From contig BSBM01000442.1 of the NCBI GenBank assembly GCA_027924585.1, positions 4,402,001 through 4,466,000 on the forward strand: a stretch of 64,000 nucleotides of DNA, in the 5' to 3' direction. Below are positions 26,061-37,878 of this stretch, piece after piece (within the stretch, counting starts at the first letter, position 1; each line of letters starts with the position of its first letter). Made by a program: the position numbers and the translations under genes. The DNA comes from Larix kaempferi. Its lineage: Eukaryota > Streptophyta > Pinopsida > Pinales > Pinaceae. The notes beneath the pieces were generated by a model. The model worked only from the letters and a program-made list of their open reading frames with translations, made no database searches and had not been told where the DNA came from.

Positions 26061-26640
26061 AGGAACACCAAGCAAATCATCAATCAATTGTGGTTGATAT
26101 TGAAGGTAAGATTGCTAAGTTATCTATTTCTATTTTGATTGACCCTAGATCTACTCAGAGTTATATCAGTCCTAAAAGTTTTGGGATTTGTGCTTTTGAG
26201 AAAAGCAAGCATAATAAATCATGGTTGGTCCAACTAGCCACAGGAACCAAGAGAAAATTTAGTGAGATGGTGGATAAATTTCCATTAGAAATGGGTGGAC
26301 TATCCACTTGTGTAAATATTAACATTTTATGACTTGATTCATATGAGATTCTCATTGGAATGGACTAGTTGGAAGCACGTAGAGTTAAACTTGATTGCTA
26401 CAACAAGAGTTTTGAGTGTATTGATGATGAAGGAAACACAAGGGTTGTGAAAGGAATTCCATGAAAATTTTTGTTAGGCATGTTTCAGCCATGCAACTGA
26501 AGAAATTTTGTAGGAAAGGTTGTCAATTGTATGCATCTCATATATTGGACAAATCAGAAAATGAAATTCCAAAATTGGAGGACTATCATGTGCTACAAGA
26601 ATTCAAAGATGTGTTTCTCGATGAAGTCGAAAGTGCGAGG
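26061..26640 (+). pseudogene. gypsy A2 protease region, degraded
   Basis: Protease remnant: SILIDPRSTQSYISPK, where the catalytic triad reads D-P-R. Then KSWLVQLATGTK and NINIL followed by a TGA at 26330-26332. The later MQLKKFCRKGCQLYASH segment leads into the RT. Inactive. Confidence 0.75.
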
Positions 26641-27440
26641 ACTTCCTCCCAATAGGGACATTGAATTCATAATTGATATTGTGCTAGGAGTTGCACCAGT
26701 GTCTACAACACCTTATAGAATGAGCACACCATAATTATTACAGTTGAAAATGCAATTGCAAGAATTATTGGAAAAGAAGTACATAAGGCCAAGTGTGTCT
26801 CCATGGGGAGAACCGGTACTATTTGTAAAGAAGAAAGATGGTACACTCAGGTTATGCATTGATTACAAGCAGCTGAATAAAGTGGCAGTGAAAAAAAAGT
26901 ACCCATTACCTCGAATTGATGATATTTTTTATCAAATGAGAGAGGCAAAGGAATTTTCTAAGATTGACTTGAGGTATGGTTACCACTAGGTAAGAAACAA
27001 AGAAGAAGATATTCACAAGACAACCTTTAGAACAAGGTATGAACACTATGAATTTGTAGTGGTGCCATTTGGTCTCACTAATGCACCAACTACCTTCATG
27101 TGTCTCATGAATAGTATTTTCCACAAATATTTGGACAAGTTTGTTCTTGTTTTCCTAGATGACATTCTTATTTACTCTAAGAATGAAGAGGAGCATGAAG
27201 AACATTTTAGAATGGATGTGCAATTGCTAAGGGAGCATAAGTTGTATGCAAATCTAAGCAAATGTGACTTTTTCAAACAAAAATTCATTATTTGGGTCAC
27301 ATCATTTCAGAGGAAGGAATATTAGTGGATATGGAAAAGATTGAAGCCATTATGAATTGGCCAACTCCAATGAATGTGATAGATGTGAGATCTTTTATGG
27401 GTATTGTTGGTTACTTCTAGTAAGTGGATTTTTCTGCATA
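26641..27440 (+). pseudogene. gypsy A2 reverse transcriptase, truncated
   Basis: Ty3/gypsy RT with [70 protein letters not shown], the catalytic box [11 protein letters not shown] and [10 protein letters not shown]. Stops include TAA near 26731 and TAG at 26987-26989; the latter is CAG in A1 (13340-13342). The homology fades at about 27420-27440 (GIVGYF), where repeat B starts. RNase H, integrase and 3' LTR are missing, as in A1. Confidence 0.85.
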
Positions 27441-28593
27441 CAAATATCATATGGAGCTATTGTGCATGGCACATATGTTTTTTTTTTCAGCTCTTAGGAG
27501 CTAAACAGTTCAAAGAACAACGGCGGAGACCTTAAAGACGAAAAACATATAGTGACAGAGGGCTTAAATATCGGTGCTATAGAAAAGAGAGCGATTGGTC
27601 GTTAAATCAGTATCTGATCTGATGGCCCAAAGATTATGTGTTCCCATAAACTACGAGTAGGTTAAAGACAAAGAGCGCGTGCCCAAGTTCAAAGGGGCTT
27701 GATCTAGATCGATGAAAAAGATCAAAAGCACGTCGATGAGTTGTTCCCAACACAAAGTGGCCTTGGTTGCGGATTGTCCTCAAAACCACTGAGGACACAC
27801 GATCCTCAGTGATTGGCTGCAGCTCCTTGAGCATGATTTCCTAAACCGTCAACTATCGGCACATTACCAGTCTGGGAAACCAAAAGTGGTATACTTGCAC
27901 TTTTCCAAAGTGATCCAAAGCTCATCCGCCTGTGAGCTTACCCTTTCATCCTACCTGCCATCTATTATATGGACCCCACTTTTTGTTACCATCTCTCTAA
28001 TTTCCATCTTTCATATGGCTCCTAGTACTGTTGTTTTTCCCTCCACCTAATTTTCCAATGTGTAAAGTGCATTTTTACAGAAGGGATAAAATATTTTGAC
28101 CTATTTTAAAATATTATTATTTCTTTATCCCAAATAAGCGCGTTCCTGACACACGAGCGTACCAGTTCAACCATGCTTGAAGTCTATCGGTTTAAGTCAA
28201 CATCCAAGCAGTCCAAGTCATCTTCTAGCTATCATCTGGGTATCTTTCTTTCGCTATTGTCCAGCACTGTTGCTAAAACCTTGTTTCTGCCATTAATTTA
28301 GTGAATCTCTAATTCTGTAAATTTACCCTAATTTCACTAAAATTCACTAAACAAGTCGTTTGAACTGGCACCCAAATCCAAGGTATCCCTTCCAAATCCT
28401 CATTTCTCAAGGGAAGAAAACGTATATGATCACAGAGCTGATATTTCTAATATGGTCATCACTAATTCTGATATGAGTGAAACCATTAGAGAAGCTAAAA
28501 CCCTAGCATTTGCTGACCAGGATAAGTTTAACCTATGGAATTCAAATTTCTCCCAGACATCTTTCCTTAGGTTTATGGTTTTCCCTGAGTTTG
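27441..28593 (+). repeat. Anonymous repeat B, copy 2
   Basis: Matches 13434-14538. It is cut at 28593 (GAGTTTG) by the 5' LTR of C-outer; copy 1 continues uninterrupted at that point (GAGTTTGTCACTTGG). No protein domain seen. Confidence 0.7.
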
Positions 28594-29523
28594 TGTTACA
28601 ACGTAATCTTCTACCTTGTGAGCATCAGCACTCTTTGGCCTAGAGGATCCATTCTACTGACTCAGATCCACTTTTTATCCTCCAGAGACACTATTTTTCC
28701 CTATTTTTTCCTCTATACGCTAGCTGCATCATTACAGTGGGCGTACCCACGAGTTGCATCACTATAGCCTGCGGGTAGCTTGTAAAATGGTAGAAATCAC
28801 TAGTTAATTACTTTTTACTCCCAAAAAGCGGTCATTGGGTGACCTTTAACCCTCCATCTGCCCCAGAAATGCCTCAATGTGTCCTTTCATCTACCTTTGA
28901 GAGGACTATATATTGAGAACATATGGCTTATGGACGGGGGGAGAAAGGAGAGCAAGAGAAGTCTAGTGGATTTCTGCCCTATCTTGAGTCTACACCCATT
29001 GATCCTTGTAGTTGTGAACCCTTTATGTTCCCCTTCCAAACTCCTATCATAGTTTGAGTTTTCCATTCCATGGAGGATTGAAGTGGTGGAGGCCCAAGTG
29101 GATTGACCCAGATCTTGGTTCAGATTGGTTGCCGACAAGAGGTCATATCACATTGTACTTCTTGTTATTTATTAATAGAAATACTCATATTATCGTCCAT
29201 TAATGTTGTGAATGTTGTTTATATTACATTGGGTTGCATTTATTTATAACATCATGGACCATTGCTATTGATGATGTTAATGCCGTTTATCTTTTGCATG
29301 TGCTTGTTGTACATTGGTTGTCAAGACTAATTTGCATATTCAAGTGCACAGATTGAAAGCTACAACGGGGATCTACATTAAACGTTTGGATTGAGGTTGG
29401 TTATCTTCTTCATTATCTTAGCATTGTCATTTATATAGCATTGCATTGGGAATTGAGTTAATCTCTGGTAGTCAGCTGTCTGTTGTGGTCCACCCCAAGC
29501 CATAGGAAGTTTTCTCCAACACA
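28594..29523 (+). repeat. 5' LTR of C-outer
   Basis: 930 bp, TGTTACAACG...CTCCAACACA, aligned throughout with LTRs at 38719 and 60286. It contains the GC-rich palindrome-like motif at 28763-28777 and a TATA-like TATATATT at 28907-28914. Confidence 0.88.
28907..28914 (+). promoter_or_regulatory. TATA-like box of C LTR
   Basis: TATATATT in the context AGAGGACTATATATTGAG-, conserved in all three C LTRs (39030-39037 and 60578-60585). It is the best candidate core promoter for sense transcription. Confidence 0.5.
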
Positions 29524-29527
29524 GAAA

Positions 29528-29545
29528 TGGCGACTCCGCTGGGGA
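29528..29545 (+). other. Primer binding site, C-outer
   Basis: TGGCGACTCCGCTGGGGA lies four bases after the LTR. From memory this type is the tRNA-Arg complement used by Tat/Ogre-like elements. C-inner has the same site with one change (47621-47638). Confidence 0.8.
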
Positions 29546-31278
29546 GAACATCCATTTTTGGGGATTTTTTATCATTAGTCCTTATTTAGAGTTGTTGTTT
29601 GTCGAAGCTCTGTGTCATTAATTGGTTGTTAGGATACTCTATAGAAAACACCCTTTTTCTAAGCCATTGGACTCTTTGGTTGCTCATTTTCTTTTACCTA
29701 CCCGTGGGTGAGCTTATCTCTACCCGCGTCTACCCGCTTCTATCTGAACTATAGCCCGCGGGTACCCACGGGTTTTCCTTCGACAATAGCGTACAACTTC
29801 GAATTTGGTTGTTTCATGACCTTTGGTTGTTGCTGGGTTGATTTTGAGTGTTCTTGAGTCTTCTTTGGCCTTGTTCCTGACCGTTCCAAGCCTTGTTTGT
29901 GACCAGAACTCCTCTTTTCACTTGGTTTTGAGCCTCATTGGTTTCTACCCATTTCTAATTTGTAAACTCACTCCATTGGCTGAGTCTTACTGTTTAGGAT
30001 CTGCTAGGTTGTCTTAGTGATCTCCCTTGCATTTCTATAACTGAATAGTAGGATTTTGCTTGCATTTTTCATTTCATTATATTGAAAAATACAAAAACAT
30101 AGTTTTGCATTTTCCTTTCATTTATAAATGAAAATAAAAAAAATTTACTTTCATGTATTGCATTTTGCATTGAGTGCTTGCTGCTTTCATTTAGGTTCTG
30201 CTTGTGCATCGAAAATATAAAAGAGTTGTATTTTTTATTTCGAAACTATTGGAATGATTTTGCATGTTAGTGACATTGTTTTTATTGGATAGATGAGTCT
30301 AGAATTTGACGATTTTGCATACTATTGAGTCTAATACATTACTAGTTTCACGACCATATCCTTTGAGTAACCACAACCATTAAAATTAATGCTTAATCTA
30401 AAATTGATTAGAACGATTTTATTTATAGGGTACACCAATTAGCATAGGTTTAGAGTCTTGGAATGGATCATTGTGAGTAAACAATCCAAGACTACTAGAT
30501 GAAACATTATGTGTCTGACTAGGAAGTGATTAAATCCATGGTATACATCGATGTTCTCATGAATCTCTACTTAGACCAGAGTTAAGCACGAGGTCACAAG
30601 AGGTTGGTTGTGGAGATATCCCTCCAATACCGGCTGAACGTGGGAGATATTTCCAGGGTTTGTTTATATCTGGGGACTCTTGGGGGATTTGACCCTCTTG
30701 AGTTTTGGGCTTAGCTACCCTTCCCATATGACGGATCCCACCTGCGACTGTTCCCCTGAGCATTGGTTACACTGCAATGACCATAGTTTCCTTACCTAGG
30801 TATCGCATTGGGTACTTGCAGTGGTTATGCTGTTTGTGTCCTGAGTCAGATAGAAGTTGGACAACACAGTTAGTTATTGCCGAGGGTTACGGCCCTTTGC
30901 ACGCAATGAAGCCTAGGTGCCTCTATAACTAATTCTGTTACCTCCAGCTACAGTTTGGGAGTCTCAAGCCTCTCCTAGGAAAGACATACCGGCTCTAGTG
31001 TCGGGAGATCATTTAGACACTTTGTTTGTCTGCTTTTGGTCGTAGTTTCTCTAGGTGTGTGCTTTTGATTTACTATTTTTGATCGATAGTTTGGCCATTA
31101 GGGGACGCTATGATTTTATATTCTCTCTGGAGATATCATGGCACGAATTGCTACTCTCCGCCGATCCCGTCGGGTGGCTAGTCTACAACCGGTCAAGCTT
31201 TCATGTCGTGTTGCTAGGGGACACTGACAGGCTCCCTCTAAGTCTTCGGATTCTTACGAGACATACGTCCTAGACATC
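29546..31278 (+). other. Long untranslated leader of C-outer
   Basis: 1.7 kb, colinear with 47639-49392. No conserved ORF. It includes a GC-rich motif cluster (29699-29772) and a 9-bp-stem hairpin (AGTCTTGGA at 30454-30462 with TCCAAGACT at 30485-30493). Confidence 0.7.
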
Positions 31279-33234
31279 ATGACTGCTGCACACTTTGATA
31301 CTGAAGAAATCCCTACGAATCCATCAGGTAGAGTCGAGCATACTTCAGACACCCCTACTCCTTGTGAGGCATGGGGAGGTGATCCACCTGAGACTCAACG
31401 TAATTTGTTTGGTCCAGATCCACCCGAGGATGACCCGTTCGATCCTTCGTTTCCACATAATTATATACACGAGATTCCAGAGTTACATGATGACACTGGT
31501 TCCATGATCAATCATACCGCATTCTCCTTTGGTATGCCTAATTACAACACAGTTGATCCTTCCACTACGTTTGGTAGTCATGTTGGTACTAACCATAGTG
31601 TTAGCCACACTGCACCCATTGGGGTTAATACCCTCACTGGGGGCACCACGTTGTCTACTCTCACACATAGTATGGGGACCGGTCACGTTCCTCCTAACAA
31701 TGCTGATGTTGGAAGACGAACGCCTCCTAGGAGTACCCAACCTAATAGGAACACTGTTCACAACCCGACTCGCCATCTACCACCTAATACACATGTCGCT
31801 ACTCATCAACCTATGACCACTTTCACAAATGTTAATGCTCCTCCCAACCATGGTGGTGGACATATACCACATACTTTTACATCCGTTTTCGCTACTAGTA
31901 ATGCTAATGTAGGAGGTGGGAATATACCTTATCCACATGGTCATAACGCCACCATTCCAGCTACCAATAACACCCATGTTGGGGCTGGGAATACATCTTA
32001 TGCTTATGGACACCACACGACTGCTCATGCTAATCCTAACACTTACGCTGGGGGTGGGAACATACCCTATAAGCCTAGTTATTACAACACGGTTCTTGCT
32101 ATGAATAGTACGTATATGCCCCATAATTATGGTGGAAACCCTTACTACAATATAGTCGGTGCTGAACATCAGTACAACCCACCTCAATATGGTGCCCAAA
32201 ACACATATATACATGCTTACTCTCATACGGGTCAAATCGGAGGAGGTTATCAACCTTATGGCCATGGTCATGCTTATGGTCAGACAGGTCCATATAATCA
32301 GCAGTTTAATGCTCATGTTCAAGCATTTGGTCCTTCCTATCCTTCAGGTTCTTATAGCCAACCTTTTATGGGAGCTTATAATCAAGCTTTCCAGCTGCAG
32401 CTCCCGTTCCTTGCACGTTTGAATCTTCCAGATCTTTTGAAGCTCACGAATGATCCAGTGTGTCATGACCCTAGTTGGCCTCCAGTTCCTACCAAGATTC
32501 CTTTGGACATCCCTAAGTTCAAGGGGAAAGTTTGTGAGGATTTGGGTGATCATGTCACGACGTTTCACCTTTGGTGCTCTTCCAACTCGTTGAATCATGA
32601 TTCCGTTAGATTACGACTATTTCAACGCACCCTCACGGGGGCAGCTGCGAAATGGTATGTCGAGTTTCCCGGGAACGACTATAGGGGATTCAATGAGATT
32701 TCTTTGGTTTTCTTGAATCATTTCCAGTTTCCAATTCGCTACGATACTGGTACTGAACTTTTGTCTACTTTTTGTCAGATTAAGGCCACGCATATTTCTG
32801 ACCACATTCAAGAGTGGCATCGACGGAAGCAACTAGTGAAATCCAACATTCCTCCAGAGTTTCTGTTGGAATGGTTCCTCAAGTCTCTACTCCCATATAT
32901 TGCTAACTACGTTTCAATGTCCGGTATTATGATTGAGGAACAAGCCATCTTAAAAGTCCAGCAGTTAGATCTACTATACTGTCAGTCTGGCATTTTATAT
33001 GACATCATCCCTGATGCACCGCGAATAAGACATGAGCCCAAGACAGTTCCTAGACCGCATGTTGATGGCATTGTGGGATCCACAAGTACTCGCCCTCTAG
33101 ATTTGGTGGCTAATCAAATGAAAAATTTGTCATTAAACCAGTCTACTCCCGGACAGGTTCACACCTTGTCCAGTTCCACCCCATCGTCCGATGTACACAT
33201 TGTGCAAATGACTAAACCATCGGGTAACCAATAG
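31279..33234 (+). CDS. C-outer gag, 651 codons
   Basis: Structural polyprotein of the C element. The ATG at 31279 (MTAAHFDTEEI) aligns with the inner copy's ATG at 49393. Residues 1-100 are acidic and proline-rich. Residues about 110-375 are low complexity, rich in Asn, Gly, His, Tyr, Pro and Thr, with three 23-residue tandem repeats (31906-32112) built on NVGGGNIPY. Residues about 380-570 form the capsid-type gag domain (ARLNLPDLLKL, FHLWCSSNSL, GAAAKWYVEFP, EWFLKSLLPYI). The frame ends at a TAG (33232-33234) just before a basic region and the zinc knuckle, which lie downstream at 33393-33434 (CX2CX3HX4C, CKLCGEDHLTHLC). The stop probably truncates a longer gag. Confidence 0.85.
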   Translation: MTAAHFDTEEIPTNPSGRVEHTSDTPTPCEAWGGDPPETQRNLFGPDPPEDDPFDPSFPHNYIHEIPELHDDTGSMINHTAFSFGMPNYNTVDPSTTFGSHVGTNHSVSHTAPIGVNTLTGGTTLSTLTHSMGTGHVPPNNADVGRRTPPRSTQPNRNTVHNPTRHLPPNTHVATHQPMTTFTNVNAPPNHGGGHIPHTFTSVFATSNANVGGGNIPYPHGHNATIPATNNTHVGAGNTSYAYGHHTTAHANPNTYAGGGNIPYKPSYYNTVLAMNSTYMPHNYGGNPYYNIVGAEHQYNPPQYGAQNTYIHAYSHTGQIGGGYQPYGHGHAYGQTGPYNQQFNAHVQAFGPSYPSGSYSQPFMGAYNQAFQLQLPFLARLNLPDLLKLTNDPVCHDPSWPPVPTKIPLDIPKFKGKVCEDLGDHVTTFHLWCSSNSLNHDSVRLRLFQRTLTGAAAKWYVEFPGNDYRGFNEISLVFLNHFQFPIRYDTGTELLSTFCQIKATHISDHIQEWHRRKQLVKSNIPPEFLLEWFLKSLLPYIANYVSMSGIMIEEQAILKVQQLDLLYCQSGILYDIIPDAPRIRHEPKTVPRPHVDGIVGSTSTRPLDLVANQMKNLSLNQSTPGQVHTLSSSTPSSDVHIVQMTKPSGNQ

Positions 33235-33476
33235 CCTGGTGGCAAGAAGAAGGGGAGAAATAACCGTAAGGGTGGAAATAATGGGAACAATAATAGAAAT
33301 CGCAATACCCCTCGGAAAGAGAATGCCAACCCTCCTTGGGAAGGCAAAAATGTGGTGAGGACCATAAACCTAGGCATAAGGTGAAATTTCCTTGTAAGCT
33401 TTGTGGAGAAGATCATCTTACTCACTTGTGTCCTCGAATCGAAGAAGCATCAAAGAATTTGGCATAGATCCCAGCT
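33235..33476 (+). pseudogene. C-outer nucleocapsid tail, separated from gag by stop and frameshift
   Basis: Encodes a Lys/Arg/Asn-rich stretch (PGGKKKGRNNRKGG) and then the knuckle CKLCGEDHLTHLCP. A frameshift near 33340-33380 separates the two. The inner copy keeps the same features around 51407-51610 with different breaks. Confidence 0.7.
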
Positions 33477-35339
33477 GTGTTGAAGGATACCCTCCCTGAT
33501 CATCATCAAAACATGGCTTCGCATGCTCCCGCCGCTGGTTATGGACCTAATGAGACTCCTACGTCTTCTTCCAATACTAGTGGTTATGGATGTGTGAATA
33601 TGGTCCAAACGGAGGTTAGTGTTGCTACTCATCAACGCGATTATGGGGCACCACAACCTAATATGGGGAATGAGCCTCCCCCTCGTCCTGATAATTCCTT
33701 GCATATTGATAAGCCCTCTATTATGCCATGGATACCGAAAGGTGTGCTTAAGCACTCTACACATAATCCCAATGCCCAAGCTGCCCAAAACTACTCCATT
33801 GTAGAATATTTGGGCCAAAATCTGTGTGCTATGTCGGCTCTTGAAGTTCTACAGGCATGTCCTTCTCAAAGGTATGCCCTTTTATGTGCATTAGGAGTTC
33901 AGGATGGGGGGAGTCCCAACGTCATCAAGTTTGACACTACTGATGTACAACCTCGCTTACCTTACCATGTGGCTTTTCAAATCCATGTTGAGTGCCTTAA
34001 AACATTTGTCAAACGAACGGTGGTTGAGGAAGGTGCTTATGCGTTAGTGATGTCGTTAGCTTGTTGGAAATCTCTTGGCTCTCCTCCTCTACTCACGTCT
34101 AGGACCATGCTCACTGCATTTGACGGTAGGTTGTTTAAGTTGCATGGGATTATCCCTTCCCTTGTTGTCCGCTTGGGAGGTAAACCTGTGCCTATTGAAG
34201 TCGAAGTGGTTGATGCGCCCATCGACTACAACCTTTTACTGGGTCAGAATTGGATGTACGCTATGAAAGCTATCGCGTCTACTGTATTCAGGATAATTTG
34301 CTTTCCACGTGAAGGCAGGATTGTGACCATCAATCAGCTGGACTTCATTAATCCTCCCACAACATCTACAGAATCAGTAGTCCCACAAGTTACAGACTCT
34401 CAACCGACAACTATGAGCATGGGTGTTGGTATGTACCCTTCATTGATGGGATCTTATGATTTACCTACACTTGTGAAATTTATTGGAACCATTTTTGATA
34501 ATGCGCCTCCTCCTTTACATAATGTACCATTCCGGACTTCATACTTTGATGATCCATGGGATTTACCGTCCACAGGTTCTACGTCTGGAGACATTGCGCA
34601 CATCGGGATGTCTATACCACTTTCTGTTGCTGAGCTTGCTTATTAGGATATTCAACAAGCCACTGCAGATTTGGATCTCCCCTCTGATCTCCCCTCTCTT
34701 CGGACAGATGAGGAATATCCCGTTACACTGCCAGTTTGGGCAGTCAACTTGTCTTGTTCGAATGATTGCCTTGATGGTACTTTACCTTCAGATGAAGCTA
34801 TTATCGAGGCCATGTGTGGTAGTGAGAGACCTTCGGAGGATATGCATCATCGCTCTTATTTCCTTCCCGACCTCGATCTTGCCAAGCAAGAAGAGTTCAG
34901 GATGACTCTTGTAGAGATGGTTGGTCACCCTTTGGCTCTTTTGGGTTCACATGAGATTTATGTGGAGGGGAACATGGCTAATATATCCCTGACTCAACCA
35001 ATCAACATCTCTCACACTCCCAGAAAGATTGAGAACATTTACATCGGTGATGATTGCTCTTCTGAGGAGGTTTCCATATACACCGAATTGTTTATTGAAC
35101 TTAAGGAAGCTTTCGCCTGGTCATATAAGGAGATGCCAAGAATAGACCCTAGTATTGTTGAACACGAGATAAGGACGTCTCCTCATGTTAAACCAGTTCA
35201 GCAACGTATTCGTGTTGTTAACCCTAGGAAGGAAGCCGCTATCAAGGCAGAGGTGGAGAAACTGCTCAAAGCTGGTTTCATCTACCCCGTTCCCCTTACC
35301 GAATGGGTGTCAAACCCCCTTCCTGTGGATAAGAAGTAG
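33477..35339 (+). pseudogene. C-outer protease and linker region
   Basis: Open stretches 33477-34646 and 34671-35339. The first carries the aspartic protease: FVKRTVVEEGAYALVMSLACW is the active-site segment (VDEGASASVMS in the inner copy), and VEVVDAPIDYNLLLGQNWM is the second conserved strand. The first Asp of the inner copy's D-E-G is Glu here, so this copy is probably inactive. The region 34671-35339 leads into the RT N-terminus (MPRIDPSIVEHEIRT). A TAG at 35337-35339 ends the frame exactly where C-inner also has TAG (53496-53498). Confidence 0.75.
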
Positions 35340-35800
35340 GGAACGATCCGAGTATGCAATGATTTTATAGACCTGAATCATGCATGTCCGAAAGACAACT
35401 TCCCCACGCCTTTCATTGATCAGATATTGGATGCTTGTGTGGGAAGTGAGATTTTTTTGTTCATGGACGGCTTTTCGGGGTATAATCAGATTGAAATCAA
35501 ATTCGAGGACCAACATAAGACTACGTTGATTTGTCCTTGGGGTACATTTGCATATCGGAAAATTCCCTTCAGCCTTAAAAACACCGGAGCTATGTTTTAG
35601 CGTGCCATGACCTATGCCTTTCATGACCTTAAAAGTATAATGGAGGTTTTCTTGGATGATCTTGCCGGCCATTCTCGTAAGAGAATGGACCACCCCAAGC
35701 ACCTTCGTTGGATTCTCGAACGATGTATACACTACAAGATCCAATTGAATCCTAATAAATGCATCTTTGCAATAAGGCCTGGTCGCCTTCTAGGATTATA
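35340..35800 (+). pseudogene. C-outer reverse transcriptase, disrupted
   Basis: Tat-like RT segments TIRVCNDFIDLNHACPKDNFP, FLFMDGFSGYNQIEI, TLICPWGTFAYRKIPF and the catalytic-box region VFLDDLAGHS. A TAG at 35598-35600 stands where a Gln-Arg pair is inferred; C-inner has CAA TGA there. A TAG/frame change near 35800 leads to the next open stretch. Confidence 0.8.
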
Positions 35801-37767
35801 GTTTCAAAAGAAGGTATTAGAGTCGATCCTCTCAAAGTTGAGGCAATACATCAGTTGCCTCCTTCGCGCAACTTGTTTCAACTTCAGAGCCTCCAAGGGA
35901 GAGCTACTTTTCTACGCTGTTTTGTGGTCAATTATGCTAATCTTACCAAAGGTTTCGCGTGTTTGTTGAAGAAAGACACACCATTTATCTGGGTTGAGCG
36001 AGCCCAGGAGTCTTTCGATGCCCTTAAGAAATATTTGGTATCAGCACCTGTGCTTAGTCCACTAGACTTCGCACGAGATTTCATACTTTATGTGGCTGCG
36101 TCTCAAGAGACGATTGGCATGGTCTTGGTTCAAGTTGATGATGCACTCATCAAGCATGTCATCTATTACCTCAGTCAAAATCTAGTAGATGCTGAACTGA
36201 TATATACTCACGTAGAAAAGTTGGCACTTGTGACTGTACATGCAGTCCGATGGTTACAACACTATATTTTGCTTAGAAAAACCACAGTTGTAGCACACAT
36301 CAATCCATTTCAGTTCGTGCTATCACGACGCCTTATAGGGGGGAAGTACAATAAATGGATTGTGATCCTTCAGGAGTTCGATCACTATTTTGCTTCGACG
36401 AAGTCAGTGAAATCGTTGGTGTTTGCTGAGCTTATGTCGGACCTTCCGAGACTTAATGAGGATGTCATTCATGAATATTCCTTTGTGGATGAACACTTGT
36501 TTCTTATCTCGTCCAAGGAACCTTGGTATGGGGATGTCATTGTATATCTCCAAACTTTGAAGTTTCCTCTGCATTATTCACAGGATGAGCGACGGCATGT
36601 GAAACATCGCACTAAAGATTATACTATCGTCGGTGACACTTTGTATCGCCGAGGAAAGAATTCTATTCTCCATCGTTGCTTAAGTCACAAAGAAGTAGAG
36701 CAGGTGCTTAATGATTTCCATGCAAACGCGTGTGGTAGTCACTTATCTGGGCTTTCTACAACCCAACGTATTATGCGAGCTGGTTACTTTTGGCCTTCAA
36801 TCTTTAAGGATTGTATAAATGCTATGAAGAGATGTCACCCTTGCCAAGTGTTTTCTCAGAATATACACTCGCATACAACGCCCCTCCATCCAGTCGTCAC
36901 TGTCGGTCCCTTCACCAAGTGGGGGGTGGGTTTCATGGATTAAAACCAGCTTCAGCTGGGGGGCATCACCATATTATAGTGGTTGTGGACTACTTTTCCA
37001 AATGGGCTGAGGCCATGCCTACCGTAAAAGTCGACGGTGCTATAGCAGCCCATTTCGTATTCAATCATATTATTACTCGGTTCGGTATTCCTAAAGAGAT
37101 TGTCACTTACCATGGAAGTCACTTTCAGAACAAAATGATGGAGGATTTGTCTCTCAAGCTTGGGTTTTGTCAAGAACACTCATTCTCTTACTATCCCCTA
37201 GTGAATGGTCAAGTCGAAGCAGTCAATAAGTCTTTAAAGACCATTCTCCAACGTACCATCCAACAAAGCAAGACCAACTGGCACATTATGTTATATCGTG
37301 CTTTGTGGGCATATCGAACCGCAGTCAATACTACCACCGGGTTCTCACTGTTTAAGCTAGTACACAGTGTGGAGTCGCTTTTACCGATTGAATGTGAAAT
37401 CCCTTCGCTTAAATTGGCCATAGAGCTCCTCCCTGATACGATGGGTCTTGAACAACGTTTAATCCACCTTGAGCAACTTGATGAGTAGTGTCGAGATGCC
37501 GCTGTGGCTATAGATGCCAATAAATGTTGTGTTAAGGATCAATACGATGGGTATGTCCGTTCTTGGAAATATGCTGCAGGTGACTTGGTCCTCTTATATG
37601 ACCAAGCTAAAGAACCCCTGGGGGAAGGCAAGTTCAACCCCATGTGGCAAAGTCCTTATATTGTGAGGCGTATCCTGGAAAAAGGAGCCTATGAATTAGA
37701 AGACTCTGAGGGGATTGTCTTGAAGGAGCCTAGAAATGGGCTCTACCTCAAGTGGTATTACGCTTGA
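35801..37767 (+). pseudogene. C-outer gypsy RNase H and integrase, disrupted
   Basis: Open stretches 35759-36943, 36811-37488 and 37504-37767. The RNase H follows RT: FILYVAASQETIGMVLVQ has Ala where an active enzyme has the first catalytic Asp, while EKLAL keeps the Glu. The integrase follows: zinc-binding His plus KRCHPCQVF, then VDYFSKW, GIPKEIVTYHGSHF and NGQVEAVNKSL. The second catalytic Asp is Tyr here (TYHG) but Asp in C-inner (TDHG). The last exon-like part (GDLVLLYDQAKEPLG to NGLYLKWYYA) is the integrase C-terminal domain; no chromodomain is visible. Confidence 0.8.
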
Positions 37768-37878
37768 ACCTTTGGTTCAGGCTAATACTTTTGTATACTA
37801 CTGTATAGTTACTTATGTACATAGTTTAGCTTTCTTTTGGTTTTCAGGTCTGCTGATTAGCTTCCGTTTGATTGACAA

